DNA of 64,000 bases from Cognataquiflexum gelatinilyticum (GTDB lineage: Bacteria; Bacteroidota; Bacteroidia; Cytophagales; Cyclobacteriaceae), in assembly GCF_024813435.1 (NCBI RefSeq), contig NZ_JANAEZ010000005.1, forward strand, positions 344,632 to 408,631, read 5' to 3'. A model generated the notes under the pieces. It saw only the letters and a program-made list of their open reading frames with translations. It ran no database searches and was not told the DNA's origin. Position numbers and translations under genes: made by a program. Below, in pieces: positions 29,101 to 38,869 of the stretch (its first letter is position 1; each line of letters starts with the position of its first letter).

Positions 29101-29379
29101 TTCCAATGGAATCACATAAACATCCGTGTTACCGTCATATTGACCTGTAAATGCAATGGATTTGCCATCAGGTGAGAATCTTGGTAAGGTTTCAGCACCT
29201 TCATTGCTGGTCAGGCGAACAGCATCTCCTCCTGATTTATTTACCTTCCACAAATCATTGGCATGGACAAACACAATGTGTTCCTTGCTGATTGTAGGTT
29301 CGCGGAGTAATCTTGTGCCTTGGGCATTTACAAATTGGAAGGCAATAGACAGAGTAAAAAGAGTAAGTAAATTTTTCAT
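26137..29379 (-). CDS. Tricorn-like S41-family peptidase
   Basis: This 1080-residue secreted protease has a signal peptide (ending FQFVNAQG). Two beta-propellers built from PD40/TolB-like repeats (for example SPDGKSIAFTG, WSPDGQQIAWFSD, WSPDSKWVAYAR) cover about 30-520. A low-complexity Lys/Glu segment near 540-560, a PDZ domain (about 755-840) and a C-terminal S41 domain follow, with DERNNGGGS and the nucleophile motif ERAGSGGDLLPY. Tricorn homologues degrade peptides. Here the signal peptide places it in the periplasm. It lies 79 nt after the AsmA-like gene. Confidence 0.92.
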   Translation of the reverse strand: MKNLLTLFTLSIAFQFVNAQGTRLLREPTISKEHIVFVHANDLWKVNKSGGDAVRLTSNEGAETLPRFSPDGKSIAFTGQYDGNTDVYVIPLEGGEPLRLTWHPGADLVTGWTPDGKHVLFTSARMGVPTKESKFFQVAKEGGMEEPLDIPRAVNGRISPDGKSIAYQQIAFWDPEWRNYRGGQAKPIWIVDMKNHSLKMTLQTDNERHTQPIWHGDRVFFLSERDYAGNIWSFDPKSETLKQETFHTDFDIKNLDSNGSEVVYEQGGYLHILDPATGVTNQLTININGDFHWARERWQDVNGRSLTNASLSPTGQRALFEFRGEIITVPKENGDARNLTNTSGIADRSPIWSPDGQQIAWFSDASGEYQLMIGDQEGLTKPKTISLPNKSFYFKPDWAPDGKHIAFTDTDYNLWIVNVASGTAKIADTERFAHPNRSLNPVWSPDSKWVAYARLLDNQFKAIFVHQIETGKKIQVTDGLADAISPVWDVNSEYLYFLASTNFGLNSGWLDMSSYERPITRSLYVAVLNKNGKSPFLPQSDEEKQKETEKKEGENKTDTKLVTIDEEGIWKRIIAVDVPARDYIGLVGGPENYLFYTESLPNQPGVLLHRYNFKERKTEQYLSGISFATVSNDRKTLLYQANGNWGIVETNGGPKKAGDGNLKALANFKIKINPKQEWEQIFKEGWRYQRDFLYVDNVHGAPWDDIFSWYKPWVSHVRHRSDLNYIIDILGGEVAVGHSYTSGGDFPDVKSVNIGLLGADYEVNQGRYRISKIYNAESWNPNLKAPLAIPGIDVKVGDYILEVNGQEIEASENLYKYFEGTGGRQIKIRVNSKPDSEGSRLITVVPVENENQLRMMDWVESNRRKVNELSRGKLAYVYIPNTGNPGYTYFNRYYFSQQDKKGAVIDERNNGGGSAADYMVDIMARELHGYFNSRAGDRRPFTTPMAGIWGPKVMLINERAGSGGDLLPYLFHKMEIGPLIGTKTWGGLVGTWDTPPFIDGGRMVAPRGGFFDVNGEWAVEGVGISPDISVEQTPKEVINGKDPQLERAVKETLRLLETQGVELKPEPKAPIRYARPQKKN

Positions 29380-29458
29380 GGCATATTTGGGTAAGATTGA
29401 TAGGTAAATCTAATCAATTGGGTAAGTAATCGAAAACCGTTCAATAAATGGAACAGTT

Positions 29459-32400
29459 TTATGTATTTGATCCGGTAATTGAATTCCCTTCGCTCTCAGC
29501 TCCTGATTTATCTTCAGTTTCCTCCAATTCATCTCCTTCAGTAATTTTACCTACTTCGATGTTTGGATTTTCTGCGTTTCCTGTGATTTTGATCGGAATG
29601 CCGAATAGCCCCAAAGGAGGAAGTCCAAGCCTGAAAGCAATGCTCATATCCCCATCCAAACTGACCTGACCTTCAAATCTTGGTCTAAATCCTGCTATGC
29701 GCATCCTTGTCCTTTCGATGGTCATCAGGTTGTTGGCAATGTTGCTTTTGATCTGTACTCCTGCTAGTTCAGGGTCTGCCAATTCCTTGTTTTCGGTATC
29801 TTTGGCGATACTGTTCATCAGTTTGAATCCTTTGAGTTTGACTTTGTCCAAAGCAAAAATCCCTTCTCCTTTGATAGAAGGAAGCACAGGGTTCATATTG
29901 GCATCCAATCTACCGGACAACTTATAGTCCAAAGAAGCTATGCCCTGTGCGTATTCTGCAGCGGAAACCATTTCCTGAAACAAAGGAATTTCGTCATAGG
30001 CACGTTTTATGTCAAAACCTTTTGCCCGAATATGATAATCAAAGGTTGCGTTGAATGGATTTAAAGGAACATAATTTCCTGTCATTTGAAATGTAGAACC
30101 CACTAGATTGAATCCGGTATTTTCCATCAAAAGACTGCCGTTTTTAATCCCTATTTTCCCATTGAATTTTTCCAGTCTAACCTGATCAAAAATGACCGTA
30201 TCTAGTGATGCTACCAGGCTGAAATCAACATTGGGCGGAATCATGACTACACCCTGAACAGATCCCAAAGTGTCTACTTCCACCGCACCATCCTCCGAAT
30301 AAAACATAAAGTCATTCAGATTTAGCTTTTGGCTGCTTAACGTCAAATTTCCCTTAACAGGAGCATCTTCATCCGCATAATAAGCTATCAAGTTGAACAG
30401 ATAGCCGTCAGCTATCAGGGTATTTTCGGCATATTGTGCATGAAGTTTTTCAAGAAAAAGTTTGTCCTTGTCTACCCTGATTTTTCCAGAATGGATGTCA
30501 AAAGGCAGGGGAAACAAATCTGACCGTACCCTGATTTTTTCCATTTCAATGGTACCTCTGTTGTCTAGCTGCTGAAGCCTTCCTTTTGTGGCGTCACTTT
30601 GAAGGCCTTTGAGATTGATGTCTGTGATAAGGTACCCATCCAATTCATAACCATCTACCCCAAATGTCTGATAGAGTTTTCCTAGGTCTATCCTTCCTTG
30701 GGATTGGATTTCATATTTGATGTCATCCAGATTTTCAACATTGGCTTTTAATGAAAATGGACTCCCTGCAAATGTGAATGCTATAGGCTGAAGGTCAATT
30801 TTCAAATCATTGTAAGATCCTTTTTCACTTATGATATTTAATACAAATGAAATATTTTCTATTGCCTGATCGGAATATTGAGTTTTGATAAAGCCTTCAT
30901 TGACAGAAATTTGGGAGTTGATGATTGGAAAAAGCTTTTTGTCTTGTTGGTAACTCCCTTTGGCTTTTACATCCATTTTTAGTTTTCCGTTCAGTACAAT
31001 TCCTGAATCAAGGGGGTAGAATTTTTCAATCTGAGCAAGGTCAAAATCTGTTGTGAGATCAGCATCAACGTCCATTATTTTGAGACCTGCCACTTTCATA
31101 CTTCCTTTTGTCTGATTGTCAAGAACTTTGAATCTGAAGTCTTGAAGGTCGATTCCGATATTTTGGAGGATGCTGTCAGGAGAATTTATACTAAGATTCC
31201 AAGAGATGTCCTGAATGGCCTCAGGCAATGCAGTCCATTTTAAATATCCTTCTTTAAGTGAGGAACTGAAATTAAACTTGGGTATGCTGATGACTTCTTT
31301 TTCATCTCCCCTGAATTGGTTTGGAAGCGGCCGGGTCAAGTAGTTTCCTTTAGCCTGCAATTTCATTTCCATCAATCCTTTTAAATCGAAGGGAATTATT
31401 CCCAATGCTTTATCAAGAAGGTCCAAGTCTACATTGATAGCCAAATCACTGTTAATAATTGCCGGATCAAGCCCTTCAATATTGAGATGTCCATAGACGA
31501 AACCATCTCCAAGAGTCATCGAAACGCTGTCCAAGGCAATGATGGTTTTGTCTACATTGAGTTCGGGTACAGTAAGGTCAAGGTCGAGGTATAATTTTTC
31601 GAGAGGAGTCGAAGAACCTGTGTGGCTGATAAATCCATTGTAGATAAAAAGATTCATCAGGATGTTTGGCATCTGGTTTTGCTCGGGAAGGTAAAGACCC
31701 TGCAGCGAACCCCTGAGTTCTCCTTTTCCTCTGACAGTTGTATTGTCTAGCCAAGTGCCCAATTCATCCGGAATGAGGGTAAGTATGTCTTTAAAATCCG
31801 TATCGACGGATTCAAGGATGAAATTCATATCATAACCTCCATTCAAAAATTCCAGTTTCCCTATAAAATCTACAGGGAGTTCATTGATCATGAGGTGGTT
31901 TCTCTCGAAAGTCAAAGCTGTCGATTCTGTATCGATTTTGGTTTGGAGGCTTGCGCTGACTCTTTTTTTGGATAAATAGGTGACATTTTCATAAGTAAGC
32001 TCAAATGTCTGAATGTTTAATTCACTGCTGAGGTCCACGATGGCATCCTTCAAATTTCCTTTTCCGGAGTAGTCAAAATTCTCTGCGAGGCAAGAAAAAT
32101 CTAAATCCGTATCCCGATAGAAAAAATCACTGTTGCTGAATTTGATATTGTTGATTTCCAAACTCAGATCTGAGGGTTCTTGTTCTGATTTGGTGATATC
32201 AGTTTCGGAAAAGAAAATATCAAAATTGGCATGGCCTTGTATATCACGGAGGATATTGATCTTAGTTTCATTGAAGTAAATACCTGAAACTTCAATCTTA
32301 TCATTGAAAACAGAAAGAAGATTGACACCGAAGGACACATCTTTGGCATAAAGCAAAGTGTCATGGACAAAACCTTCGGCACCCTTTACAAAAACTTCAT

Positions 32401-32620
32401 CCAAAGAAACAGTCAAGTTTGGAAAATGCCTGAAAAAAGTAAGGTTGATTTCATTGAACCGGAGTTCTGAAGTAACCTGGCTGTTGATGTATTCTTTGAC
32501 TTTTGTATTGACTTTGTCTTTGAAAAAAAGAGGAAAGATGGCCATGATTGCCAGTATCAACCCAAATCCTAGTCCTGAATATTTTAATATTTTCAGTGCA
32601 GGTCTTTTATTCCATTCCAT
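29459..32620 (-). CDS. AsmA-like inner membrane protein
   Basis: This 1053-residue protein has one N-terminal membrane helix (about 13-35, YSGLGFGLILAIMAIFPLFF), then the AsmA start signature (KEYINSQVTSELRFNEINLTFFRHFPNLTVSLDEVFVKG) and a long series of beta strands ending in an AsmA C-terminal region (FDIKRAYDEIPLFQEM, MRIAGFRPRFEGQVSLDGDM). AsmA/TamB-like proteins bridge the envelope and are linked to lipid transport. The acidic tail is probably disordered. The gene follows the cyclophilin gene by 16 nt. Confidence 0.9.
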   Translation of the reverse strand: MEWNKRPALKILKYSGLGFGLILAIMAIFPLFFKDKVNTKVKEYINSQVTSELRFNEINLTFFRHFPNLTVSLDEVFVKGAEGFVHDTLLYAKDVSFGVNLLSVFNDKIEVSGIYFNETKINILRDIQGHANFDIFFSETDITKSEQEPSDLSLEINNIKFSNSDFFYRDTDLDFSCLAENFDYSGKGNLKDAIVDLSSELNIQTFELTYENVTYLSKKRVSASLQTKIDTESTALTFERNHLMINELPVDFIGKLEFLNGGYDMNFILESVDTDFKDILTLIPDELGTWLDNTTVRGKGELRGSLQGLYLPEQNQMPNILMNLFIYNGFISHTGSSTPLEKLYLDLDLTVPELNVDKTIIALDSVSMTLGDGFVYGHLNIEGLDPAIINSDLAINVDLDLLDKALGIIPFDLKGLMEMKLQAKGNYLTRPLPNQFRGDEKEVISIPKFNFSSSLKEGYLKWTALPEAIQDISWNLSINSPDSILQNIGIDLQDFRFKVLDNQTKGSMKVAGLKIMDVDADLTTDFDLAQIEKFYPLDSGIVLNGKLKMDVKAKGSYQQDKKLFPIINSQISVNEGFIKTQYSDQAIENISFVLNIISEKGSYNDLKIDLQPIAFTFAGSPFSLKANVENLDDIKYEIQSQGRIDLGKLYQTFGVDGYELDGYLITDINLKGLQSDATKGRLQQLDNRGTIEMEKIRVRSDLFPLPFDIHSGKIRVDKDKLFLEKLHAQYAENTLIADGYLFNLIAYYADEDAPVKGNLTLSSQKLNLNDFMFYSEDGAVEVDTLGSVQGVVMIPPNVDFSLVASLDTVIFDQVRLEKFNGKIGIKNGSLLMENTGFNLVGSTFQMTGNYVPLNPFNATFDYHIRAKGFDIKRAYDEIPLFQEMVSAAEYAQGIASLDYKLSGRLDANMNPVLPSIKGEGIFALDKVKLKGFKLMNSIAKDTENKELADPELAGVQIKSNIANNLMTIERTRMRIAGFRPRFEGQVSLDGDMSIAFRLGLPPLGLFGIPIKITGNAENPNIEVGKITEGDELEETEDKSGAESEGNSITGSNT

Positions 32621-32636
32621 GGGTGAAAGTGATATT

Positions 32637-33209
32637 TTAAAAGTGGGTTAATTTTTCTATTTCAGCTTTGGAAAGGTACAGGATGCTCACCTTGAGGGTC
32701 ACGGGGATTACCGGTTCGTCTTTGCTGTTTCTTTTCTGATATACGATAGCATCTACGATATCCATTCCTTTGATTACCTGGCCAAATACCGTGTAATCAT
32801 TGTCAAGCCTGTGTAAGCCATCTTTGTTTTGGACAATATAAAATTGGCACCTTGCTGAAAGCTTTCCGGGATTATCATCTCTTCCTGCACCAACAGCGCC
32901 ATAGATGTGGGTTAGCCCTTTGACAAACTCTGGTTCAAGCAAGTACTCAGGGTCCTTGAATCCTTCTTCGGTATCTGGACAGCCACCTTGCGCTACAAAA
33001 TTGGGGATGACCCTATTAAATGTCAGCGAGTCCCAATATCCTTCCTCTGCCAGCTCGATAAAGCTTTGTTGATGGTTTGGTGTTTCATCAAAAAGTTGGA
33101 TATAAATTTTTCCTTTTGGGGTTTCGATCAATCCTATCGGGTTCTTTTCCTGGGCAAATGAACAAATGGAGAAAAGGCAAGCAATGACAAAGAATCCTGT
33201 TTTTTTCAT
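32637..33209 (-). CDS. Secreted cyclophilin-type peptidyl-prolyl isomerase
   Basis: This 190-residue protein has a signal peptide (MKKTGFFVIACLFSICSFAQ) and a cyclophilin domain with TPKGKIYIQLFDETPNH, FNRVIPNFVAQGG and CQFYIVQN. It should catalyse proline isomerisation for periplasmic protein folding. It is first in a run with the AsmA-like and S41 genes, all envelope proteins. Confidence 0.92.
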   Translation of the reverse strand: MKKTGFFVIACLFSICSFAQEKNPIGLIETPKGKIYIQLFDETPNHQQSFIELAEEGYWDSLTFNRVIPNFVAQGGCPDTEEGFKDPEYLLEPEFVKGLTHIYGAVGAGRDDNPGKLSARCQFYIVQNKDGLHRLDNDYTVFGQVIKGMDIVDAIVYQKRNSKDEPVIPVTLKVSILYLSKAEIEKLTHF

Positions 33210-33728
33210 TTTAATACTATTGGTTTCATGAAAATAGGAAAAAGCAATTTTGGGTCTTTAAATGTAGTAACAATTGAAATAAAGAATGCAGAATTTGAAA
33301 AGAAGATAGGATTTTGAGAGTACCACAAAAAGTCAGGTACCATATTGAAAGGGAGCTTGAAACTTAGCTCAAGGATAGATTACACGTAACTCAGGGTCGG
33401 AGTATCTATGGACAGAGTAGGGAAATCAGTAAGGGGACTAGGGGAAGGTGATCTCTAGATGATATAATGGTGGGATCTGTTTCCACCATTACTCCTTTTC
33501 AAGAAAATCAGATCACATTTTTGAGTTTTGTTATCTATAATGCTTTAATTACCAAGTCAATATTCTCTTTTTATCTCAATCCAATAGAGAATTTCGCTCT
33601 TTTTGTAGTTTTGGTTTCTTAATCAGGGTTTGACCTTGTATTTCTTCGAAACCAATTAAATTAATTTCCCTGAATATAATCATTGCCATTTCAAATCAGT
33701 GACATGAAATATCCATCGGGGGTAAATT
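33210..33728. other. Intergenic region with one hairpin
   Basis: About 520 bp without a credible gene. It holds a perfect 9-bp stem (TAATGGTGG 33465-33473 with CCACCATTA 33483-33491, 9-nt loop) not followed by a T-run on either strand, and a small dyad (CATGAAAT / ATTTCATG, 33703-33733) that overlaps the end of the kinase gene. Confidence 0.5.
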
Positions 33729-36137
33729 TCATGACTCGAATGTATCAGGTTTCATTAGGGTAAAAAATATAGTACTGCCCATTCCTTCATTTGAAATGAT
33801 CTTGATCTTACCTTGGTGGTTCTCTACAATTTTTTTGCAGTTGGCCAAGCCAAGCCCGGTGCCTTCATATTCTTGTCTGGTATGTAGTCTTTGAAAAATC
33901 TGAAAAATCTTGTCATGGTATTCCGGGGCTACGCCGATTCCATTGTCTTTGACACTAAACTTCCAATATTTGGGACATTCTTGATAAGCAATATGAATTT
34001 TGGGTTTAGATCCAGGTGTAGTGAATTTCAAAGAATTGTTTATGAGATTTTGTAGTAACTGTCTTATTTGAACCTTAACTGCATAAATATTAGGTAAGGG
34101 ATCATGTGTTAAAACTGCCCCAAGCCGTTTGATGTGGTTTTTTTCTAATATGACGACCTCGTTTAATATTTCTTGAATCGAGAATTCTTCTGGCTGAATA
34201 GAATTTCCTGCACGGCTGTATTCCAACAAGTCCGTAATAATTTGTCTCATCCTAATAGATCCATCCATGGCAAAGTGAATGAATTGTTTCCCTTTTTCAT
34301 CCAGAATTGGGTTATATTTTTTTTCAATGAGTTTTAGAAAGCTAGTGATCATCCTCAAGGGTTCCTGAAGGTCATGGGAAGCGACATAGGCAAATTGCTC
34401 CAATTCTGCATTAGAAGCTTCCAGTTCCGCAGCCCTAGCCTTAAGATCCTCGCTCATTTTGGTCAAGTCCTTGTCTTTTTTTCTCTTTTCTGTGATGTCC
34501 AACATGACAACGACAGCTCCAATTATTCTGCCGTCAGTTGTTTTAATTTGTTCTCCTGAACAAAGAACTATTTTGTTTTGACCATTATTTGAGCGGATAA
34601 CCAATTCTTGTTGGGAAACTCGCTCACCGCCTAATGCTTTATAAAGTGGCGTTTCATTTTCATTAACCAAGGTAACACCGTCGGGTTGATAACATTTATA
34701 GTAGTCTTTCCATTTTGATATTTCGAATTCTCCTTTCGAAAATCCAAACATTTCTCTTGTCGTCTTGTTCAGGACGGTTATATGGCCGTTGTGGTCACAT
34801 GCAATGATACCTTCCGAAAGATTTTCCATCATAGCTTTGAGGAATTCCTTCTCTTTTTCTATTGCAAACTCTGTCGCTTTGATTTTGGAGATATCCTGAG
34901 TTGCACCGATGAGTCTGATTGCTTTTCCATTTTCATTTCGAATGATGATACCTTTATCCACTACATAAGCATATGTACCATCCTTTTTCAAAAACCGAAA
35001 TTCTTGTTCCCAATATTCTTGCTTTGATTCTAAAGTATTTTCAAGTTCAATTTTTGAATTTTGAAAATCTTCAGGATGGATATGCCTGTTCCAAAAATCA
35101 GGGTGTTTGCTAAAATCCTCAGAAGTGTATCCAAAGAGTTTTTCAAAATTTTCTGAACGATACACTTTATTGGTAACCAAATCCCAATCCCAAATTGCAT
35201 CAGAAGTAGCCAAGGTTGCATATTCAAACCTTTCGTTACTTTTCTTCAATTGTTTTGATTGCTTGTTTACTTTGGCTTGCAGTATGGAGGGTTGAATTGC
35301 AAGATACCAAGCTGCCATTCCCAATACCACCGAAAATATAATCCTCAACAAGAAGGCTTTTTTATTTTTACTGAATGCCTGGGACTCTTTAAGCTGTACG
35401 GTTAGTTTCCAATCTCCTAGTGGAATTGGAATAGAGTGAGTGTATCCGGAGAAAGTGTTTTGCTGATGGGGCAAAAACAATTCTTCTTCCCCTGAATCAG
35501 GGTTAATTTTGGAAAATTGAACAGCAAAAAGGTCTTGGTCTAAATTTTCAATTCCAATGATCTCATAAAATGTTTCAAGCCTAACCACAACAGCAGCAAA
35601 GCCCCAGAATATATTTTCTTTGTAAATAGGCAATCGGCCAACGATACCTGAACCTCCTTGCCTTAGTTCAAATGGTCCTGCAAAGAATAATGTATTACTT
35701 TCTATTGCCTTGATTGCTTCCTTTGACCTGAGAGAGTCAGAAAAAATATCATAGCCAATTACCATTTCGTTTCCAACGAGGGGATAATTATATTTTATCG
35801 TTCCGTTTTCGAGTAACTGGATGGCATCTAGATTAGGATTGTTACGAAGAATTTCATGAGCTATATGATTAAAATCATCTCCAACCCCATATTTCCTTTC
35901 GATGTAAGCTAGCGTTTTGGTGGCTGACAAAGCATTGCTCAATCCGGCCATGATTTTCTTTTCAATAAGATTGGTTCTTTCGATTACAGACTCTTTCTCA
36001 TATGATTTGATCAATAGGAAATCTTTATAAGTTAAAAATTGAGTTAGGCCAAGCGAAATAAAAAAAACTGCAATTCCTGTCAGTATGGGTCTTTTGTTGA
36101 AATTTTTTAGCAGTGATTTAATTTTACTTCTCATCAT
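33729..36137 (-). CDS. CHASE-PAS-PAS hybrid-less sensor histidine kinase
   Basis: This membrane kinase of about 802 residues has a first helix (about 17-40, ILTGIAVFFISLGLTQFL), a periplasmic CHASE-like sensor (about 60-255), a second helix (about 265-285), two PAS/PAC modules (about 310-430 and 435-550), a coiled linker, HisKA with phosphoacceptor His in YVASHDLQEPLRM, and an HATPase domain with N box LLQNLINNSLKFT, DNGIGVAPEYHDKIFQIFQR and GTGLGLANCKKIVENH. No receiver domain or adjacent response regulator is present, so its partner is elsewhere. ATG 36137 is used; the frame extends to a GTG at 36197. Confidence 0.9.
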   Translation of the reverse strand: MMRSKIKSLLKNFNKRPILTGIAVFFISLGLTQFLTYKDFLLIKSYEKESVIERTNLIEKKIMAGLSNALSATKTLAYIERKYGVGDDFNHIAHEILRNNPNLDAIQLLENGTIKYNYPLVGNEMVIGYDIFSDSLRSKEAIKAIESNTLFFAGPFELRQGGSGIVGRLPIYKENIFWGFAAVVVRLETFYEIIGIENLDQDLFAVQFSKINPDSGEEELFLPHQQNTFSGYTHSIPIPLGDWKLTVQLKESQAFSKNKKAFLLRIIFSVVLGMAAWYLAIQPSILQAKVNKQSKQLKKSNERFEYATLATSDAIWDWDLVTNKVYRSENFEKLFGYTSEDFSKHPDFWNRHIHPEDFQNSKIELENTLESKQEYWEQEFRFLKKDGTYAYVVDKGIIIRNENGKAIRLIGATQDISKIKATEFAIEKEKEFLKAMMENLSEGIIACDHNGHITVLNKTTREMFGFSKGEFEISKWKDYYKCYQPDGVTLVNENETPLYKALGGERVSQQELVIRSNNGQNKIVLCSGEQIKTTDGRIIGAVVVMLDITEKRKKDKDLTKMSEDLKARAAELEASNAELEQFAYVASHDLQEPLRMITSFLKLIEKKYNPILDEKGKQFIHFAMDGSIRMRQIITDLLEYSRAGNSIQPEEFSIQEILNEVVILEKNHIKRLGAVLTHDPLPNIYAVKVQIRQLLQNLINNSLKFTTPGSKPKIHIAYQECPKYWKFSVKDNGIGVAPEYHDKIFQIFQRLHTRQEYEGTGLGLANCKKIVENHQGKIKIISNEGMGSTIFFTLMKPDTFES

Positions 36138-36746
36138 CAAATTTTGTAATAACAATATGTTTTGAATGGACGTCCAAACTCGGATGGAGCTTTTCACACT
36201 ATTTTAAGACTGAAAAGCCATCTATTTTTGAATAAAATGAACGGAGATTACCTGCCCTTCAAATTGCTGAATGGGACGGATTCTGGAAAATGATTGAGGT
36301 TTCTATGATTTTATGTTGGGTGATTCAGAATGCGAGATAGAGTAGAGGATAATAGTAGAAACATGCAGGCTGCTTTCTTACCATTATTAGTTTTTAGAGA
36401 TATGGGTTTAAAGCATATTCAGAGAACAAAGATTGTATTTTTATTTTAAATAAAACAATCAATTATGTAAATAAAAAAAGTTTGGAAAGATAAAAAATCA
36501 TTATAACATAGTATAAAAAGTAATATTCAGAGTATTTATGGTATTTTTTACATTAAATTAATGATCAAATTCAATTATTATAAAAAATGCTATTTAGCGG
36601 GGAAAGAGCATTTTTTTTAGATTTATTATATAAATGGACTCCTATTTTCTCTTTTTTCTAAAAGTCGGTATGGATTGGGCAAATTCAAAACAACCTTATT
36701 CTATTTTGAAGAAGTTATTTTTAAGAAAAAATGAGACAAACTAAAA
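36138..36746. other. AT-rich intergenic region
   Basis: About 600 bp, very AT-rich around 36420-36640, with no credible reading frame or RNA gene seen. It should contain the promoter of the histidine kinase gene. Confidence 0.45.
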
Positions 36747-36754
36747 TCAGTTTG
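36728..36754 (-). terminator. Weak terminator overlapping the acyltransferase stop
   Basis: On the minus strand a 6-bp stem (CAAACT with AGTTTG, 6-nt loop), which includes the stop codon, is followed by TCTCATTTTTTC. The stem is short, so termination may be partial. Confidence 0.45.
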
Positions 36755-37892
36755 ACGTCTTTTTTAAAATTTCCATTTGATTCATTACGGGATTGGCATA
36801 CATGGTCAAGAAACTATTTACCGCCATCGGGTCTTTTTGATCTACTCCTTTTTTAAACCGCCTTTCAAATAATTCCTTTTCCTCTGTTGTGTATTTGTCT
36901 GCAAATTGACTTGAACGATGGAGTAGGTCATAGGCAATGTACTTAGTTGGCCATAATTTATACCCTAAAATAATTTGTCTGTCTATCAATTCTGCCAATT
37001 CCTGCATTTGCTTTACGCTACCTGAAACTGATTTTGAGATATTGTCGATTTGATCCGTCAAAAGATCACCAATATGGATATGAATACCTCTCTTTTGTCC
37101 GATGATACCGTTTAAAAGGGTATGAAAATCCTCGTTTTCTCCTTTGACATAGGCTTCAGACCTGGCTTTTGCCAATAACTCAGGCATTTTGAGCACATCA
37201 GTTGGGTCATATTCATAGGAGATACTCACGGGCACGACATTGATTTTTTTAAGATAATCCAGAATATTTTCCCCCGGGTCTGCGGCCATTCCAATCATTT
37301 TGAGCACCCCTTTGTGGGTCATGTCATTGCCGTCCTTTGTCCGTCCCTCTCTTTGTGCTATCCAAACTGACCTGTTTTCTCTTAGAATGGATTGTCTGAT
37401 AAACGCAGAAATCGTTTTGGAACTTTCTAACAGTTCACGTGAAGGAATCCCCCTTTTAATAATGAAACTTCTTGTCAACCTTGCCAAGGTTTTTAAAAAA
37501 GGTTTTTTGACCAAATTGTCTCCGATGGCTGAAGTGGTCATGCGGAGTCCATGTTCGTAAAGAGAGGCGTTGAGCAGGGATGTGTCCAAAATGATATCCC
37601 TATGGTTTGAGATAAAGAGGTAAGCCGTGTTCTTTTCTAATTTTTCAAAACCTGAAGTCGTCAACCCGCTTGAGCTTTTTTCAAGGACCTTTTGGATAGC
37701 AGGGTAGATGAAGTTGATCTGAAAATCCCTAATAGAATGGCAATGAAGCATCAGGTTTTTCCAATAATCATCTTGGTGTTCAGGGAAAGTGAAATTCATC
37801 ATAGCCTTCATCATAGGATGGTCAATGATTTCCTTGATGGCATCATTTACTTCTGTATCGTAATAGGGTCTGATATCGTCGAACGCTGACAT
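36747..37892 (-). CDS. PlsC-like phospholipid/glycerol acyltransferase
   Basis: This 381-residue cytoplasmic or peripheral membrane enzyme has the acyltransferase motif NHRDIILD (H-x4-D, near residues 96-103), REGRTKDGND (second motif) and PVSISYEYDP. The family transfers acyl groups to glycerol-phosphate or related acceptors. The N- and C-terminal helical extensions are larger than in plain PlsC. It stands alone, upstream of tRNA-Gln in the reverse sense. Confidence 0.85.
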   Translation of the reverse strand: MSAFDDIRPYYDTEVNDAIKEIIDHPMMKAMMNFTFPEHQDDYWKNLMLHCHSIRDFQINFIYPAIQKVLEKSSSGLTTSGFEKLEKNTAYLFISNHRDIILDTSLLNASLYEHGLRMTTSAIGDNLVKKPFLKTLARLTRSFIIKRGIPSRELLESSKTISAFIRQSILRENRSVWIAQREGRTKDGNDMTHKGVLKMIGMAADPGENILDYLKKINVVPVSISYEYDPTDVLKMPELLAKARSEAYVKGENEDFHTLLNGIIGQKRGIHIHIGDLLTDQIDNISKSVSGSVKQMQELAELIDRQIILGYKLWPTKYIAYDLLHRSSQFADKYTTEEKELFERRFKKGVDQKDPMAVNSFLTMYANPVMNQMEILKKTSN

Positions 37893-37993
37893 CTTAATGG
37901 ATTTGATGGTTTTGTAAATAAAGTGAATTTTAGGGAAAGCGGGAAGTCTGTTTTTACGAATTAAAACCTGAGAAAGAAGAGGAAGAAAATAAA

Positions 37994-38018
37994 AAAAGCA
38001 GCCTTTTGAGCTGCTTTT
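37994..38018 (-). terminator. Terminator after tRNA-Gln
   Basis: On the minus strand a 9-bp stem (AAAAGCAGC with GCTGCTTTT, 7-nt loop) runs into TTTTTTTATTTT just past the 3' end of the tRNA. Confidence 0.88.
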
Positions 38019-38021
38019 CCG

Positions 38022-38094
38022 TTGGCCGACCAGGTTTCGAACCTGGACTCTTCTGAACCAAAATCAGACGTGTTGCCAGTTACACCATCGGCCA
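38022..38094 (-). tRNA. tRNA-Gln (UUG)
   Basis: The 73-nt cloverleaf has acceptor arms TGGCCGA/TCGGCCA, anticodon stem TCTGA/TCAGA with loop TTTTGGT (anticodon TTG), and the T arm CCAGG-TTCGAAA-CCTGG. The discriminator base is A and CCA is not encoded. The U1-A72 pair is normal for tRNA-Gln. A terminator follows directly. Confidence 0.97.
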
Positions 38095-38224
38095 ATTATT
38101 TGTTAAAATTCCCTCTTTTTCAAAAGGTGTCACAAATGTAGGGGTACTTTCCTTTTTATGCAAGCAGGGGAGTGAAGATTTTTAAATGATGCAATTTAAA
38201 TGCTTTAATGTCAGCCCAAAAAGA

Positions 38225-38869
38225 TTAAATGTTGTCCGTCAATATCATGTTCATGATCGCAATAAAATGGAGAATTGTACCTGCCAATACAAAAAGATGC
38301 CAAATTGTATGGCCATATCGCATTTGAGGTCTTGTATAAAAAATAGTACCAAGTGTGTAGCTAAGCCCTCCGGCAGCGATAAGAGAAAGGGTAGGGGTAC
38401 TTAAGGCAGTCAACAGGGGTTTGATTAAAAAAACCGCCATCCAACCCATTCCAAGATAAAGAATCAAAGAAGCCCTTTTAAATCGATGCGTAAAGAAAAT
38501 TTTGAAAACAATACCGAATAAGGTCAATGCCCAGATAATTCCAAAAAAGACCCACCCCTTGGTACCTTTTACAGCCAAAAGCAAAAATGGCGTATAAGTC
38601 CCCGCAATCAGAAAATAGATGCCAATATGGTCAAAGGTTCTCAACCAAGTTTTGATGGGGCTTTGGGGTGTTGCATGATAAAGGGTAGAGAAAGTATATA
38701 AGAGTAGGATGGAGGCACCAAAAAGGCTGCAACTGACAATATGGATCCCGGTTCCGTTGAGTACAGAAAATGTGACCAACAAAGCAATGGCTACTATACT
38801 GAATAATATTCCAAAACCATGGGTAATACTATTGGCAAATTCTTCCTCCAGTGATTGTTTCCTATCCAT
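38225..38869 (-). CDS. Hemolysin III / PAQR-family membrane protein
   Basis: This 214-residue protein has seven predicted membrane helices and the family residues EEFANSITHGFGIL (N-terminal helix with His), STLYHATP near helix 3, DHIGIYFLIAGTYTPF and a C-terminal GHTIWHLFVLAGTILHF with the metal-type histidines. Its cellular function is poorly known. ATG 38869 is chosen; the frame continues to a TTG at 38908. It is separated from tRNA-Gln by 130 nt. Confidence 0.9.
   Translation of the reverse strand: MDRKQSLEEEFANSITHGFGILFSIVAIALLVTFSVLNGTGIHIVSCSLFGASILLLYTFSTLYHATPQSPIKTWLRTFDHIGIYFLIAGTYTPFLLLAVKGTKGWVFFGIIWALTLFGIVFKIFFTHRFKRASLILYLGMGWMAVFLIKPLLTALSTPTLSLIAAGGLSYTLGTIFYTRPQMRYGHTIWHLFVLAGTILHFIAIMNMILTDNI

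Noticed and set aside
36138..36746. Possible small RNA or gene in the AT-rich gap before the histidine kinase
   Set aside because: No stem-loop with T-run, promoter pair or usable reading frame could be identified.
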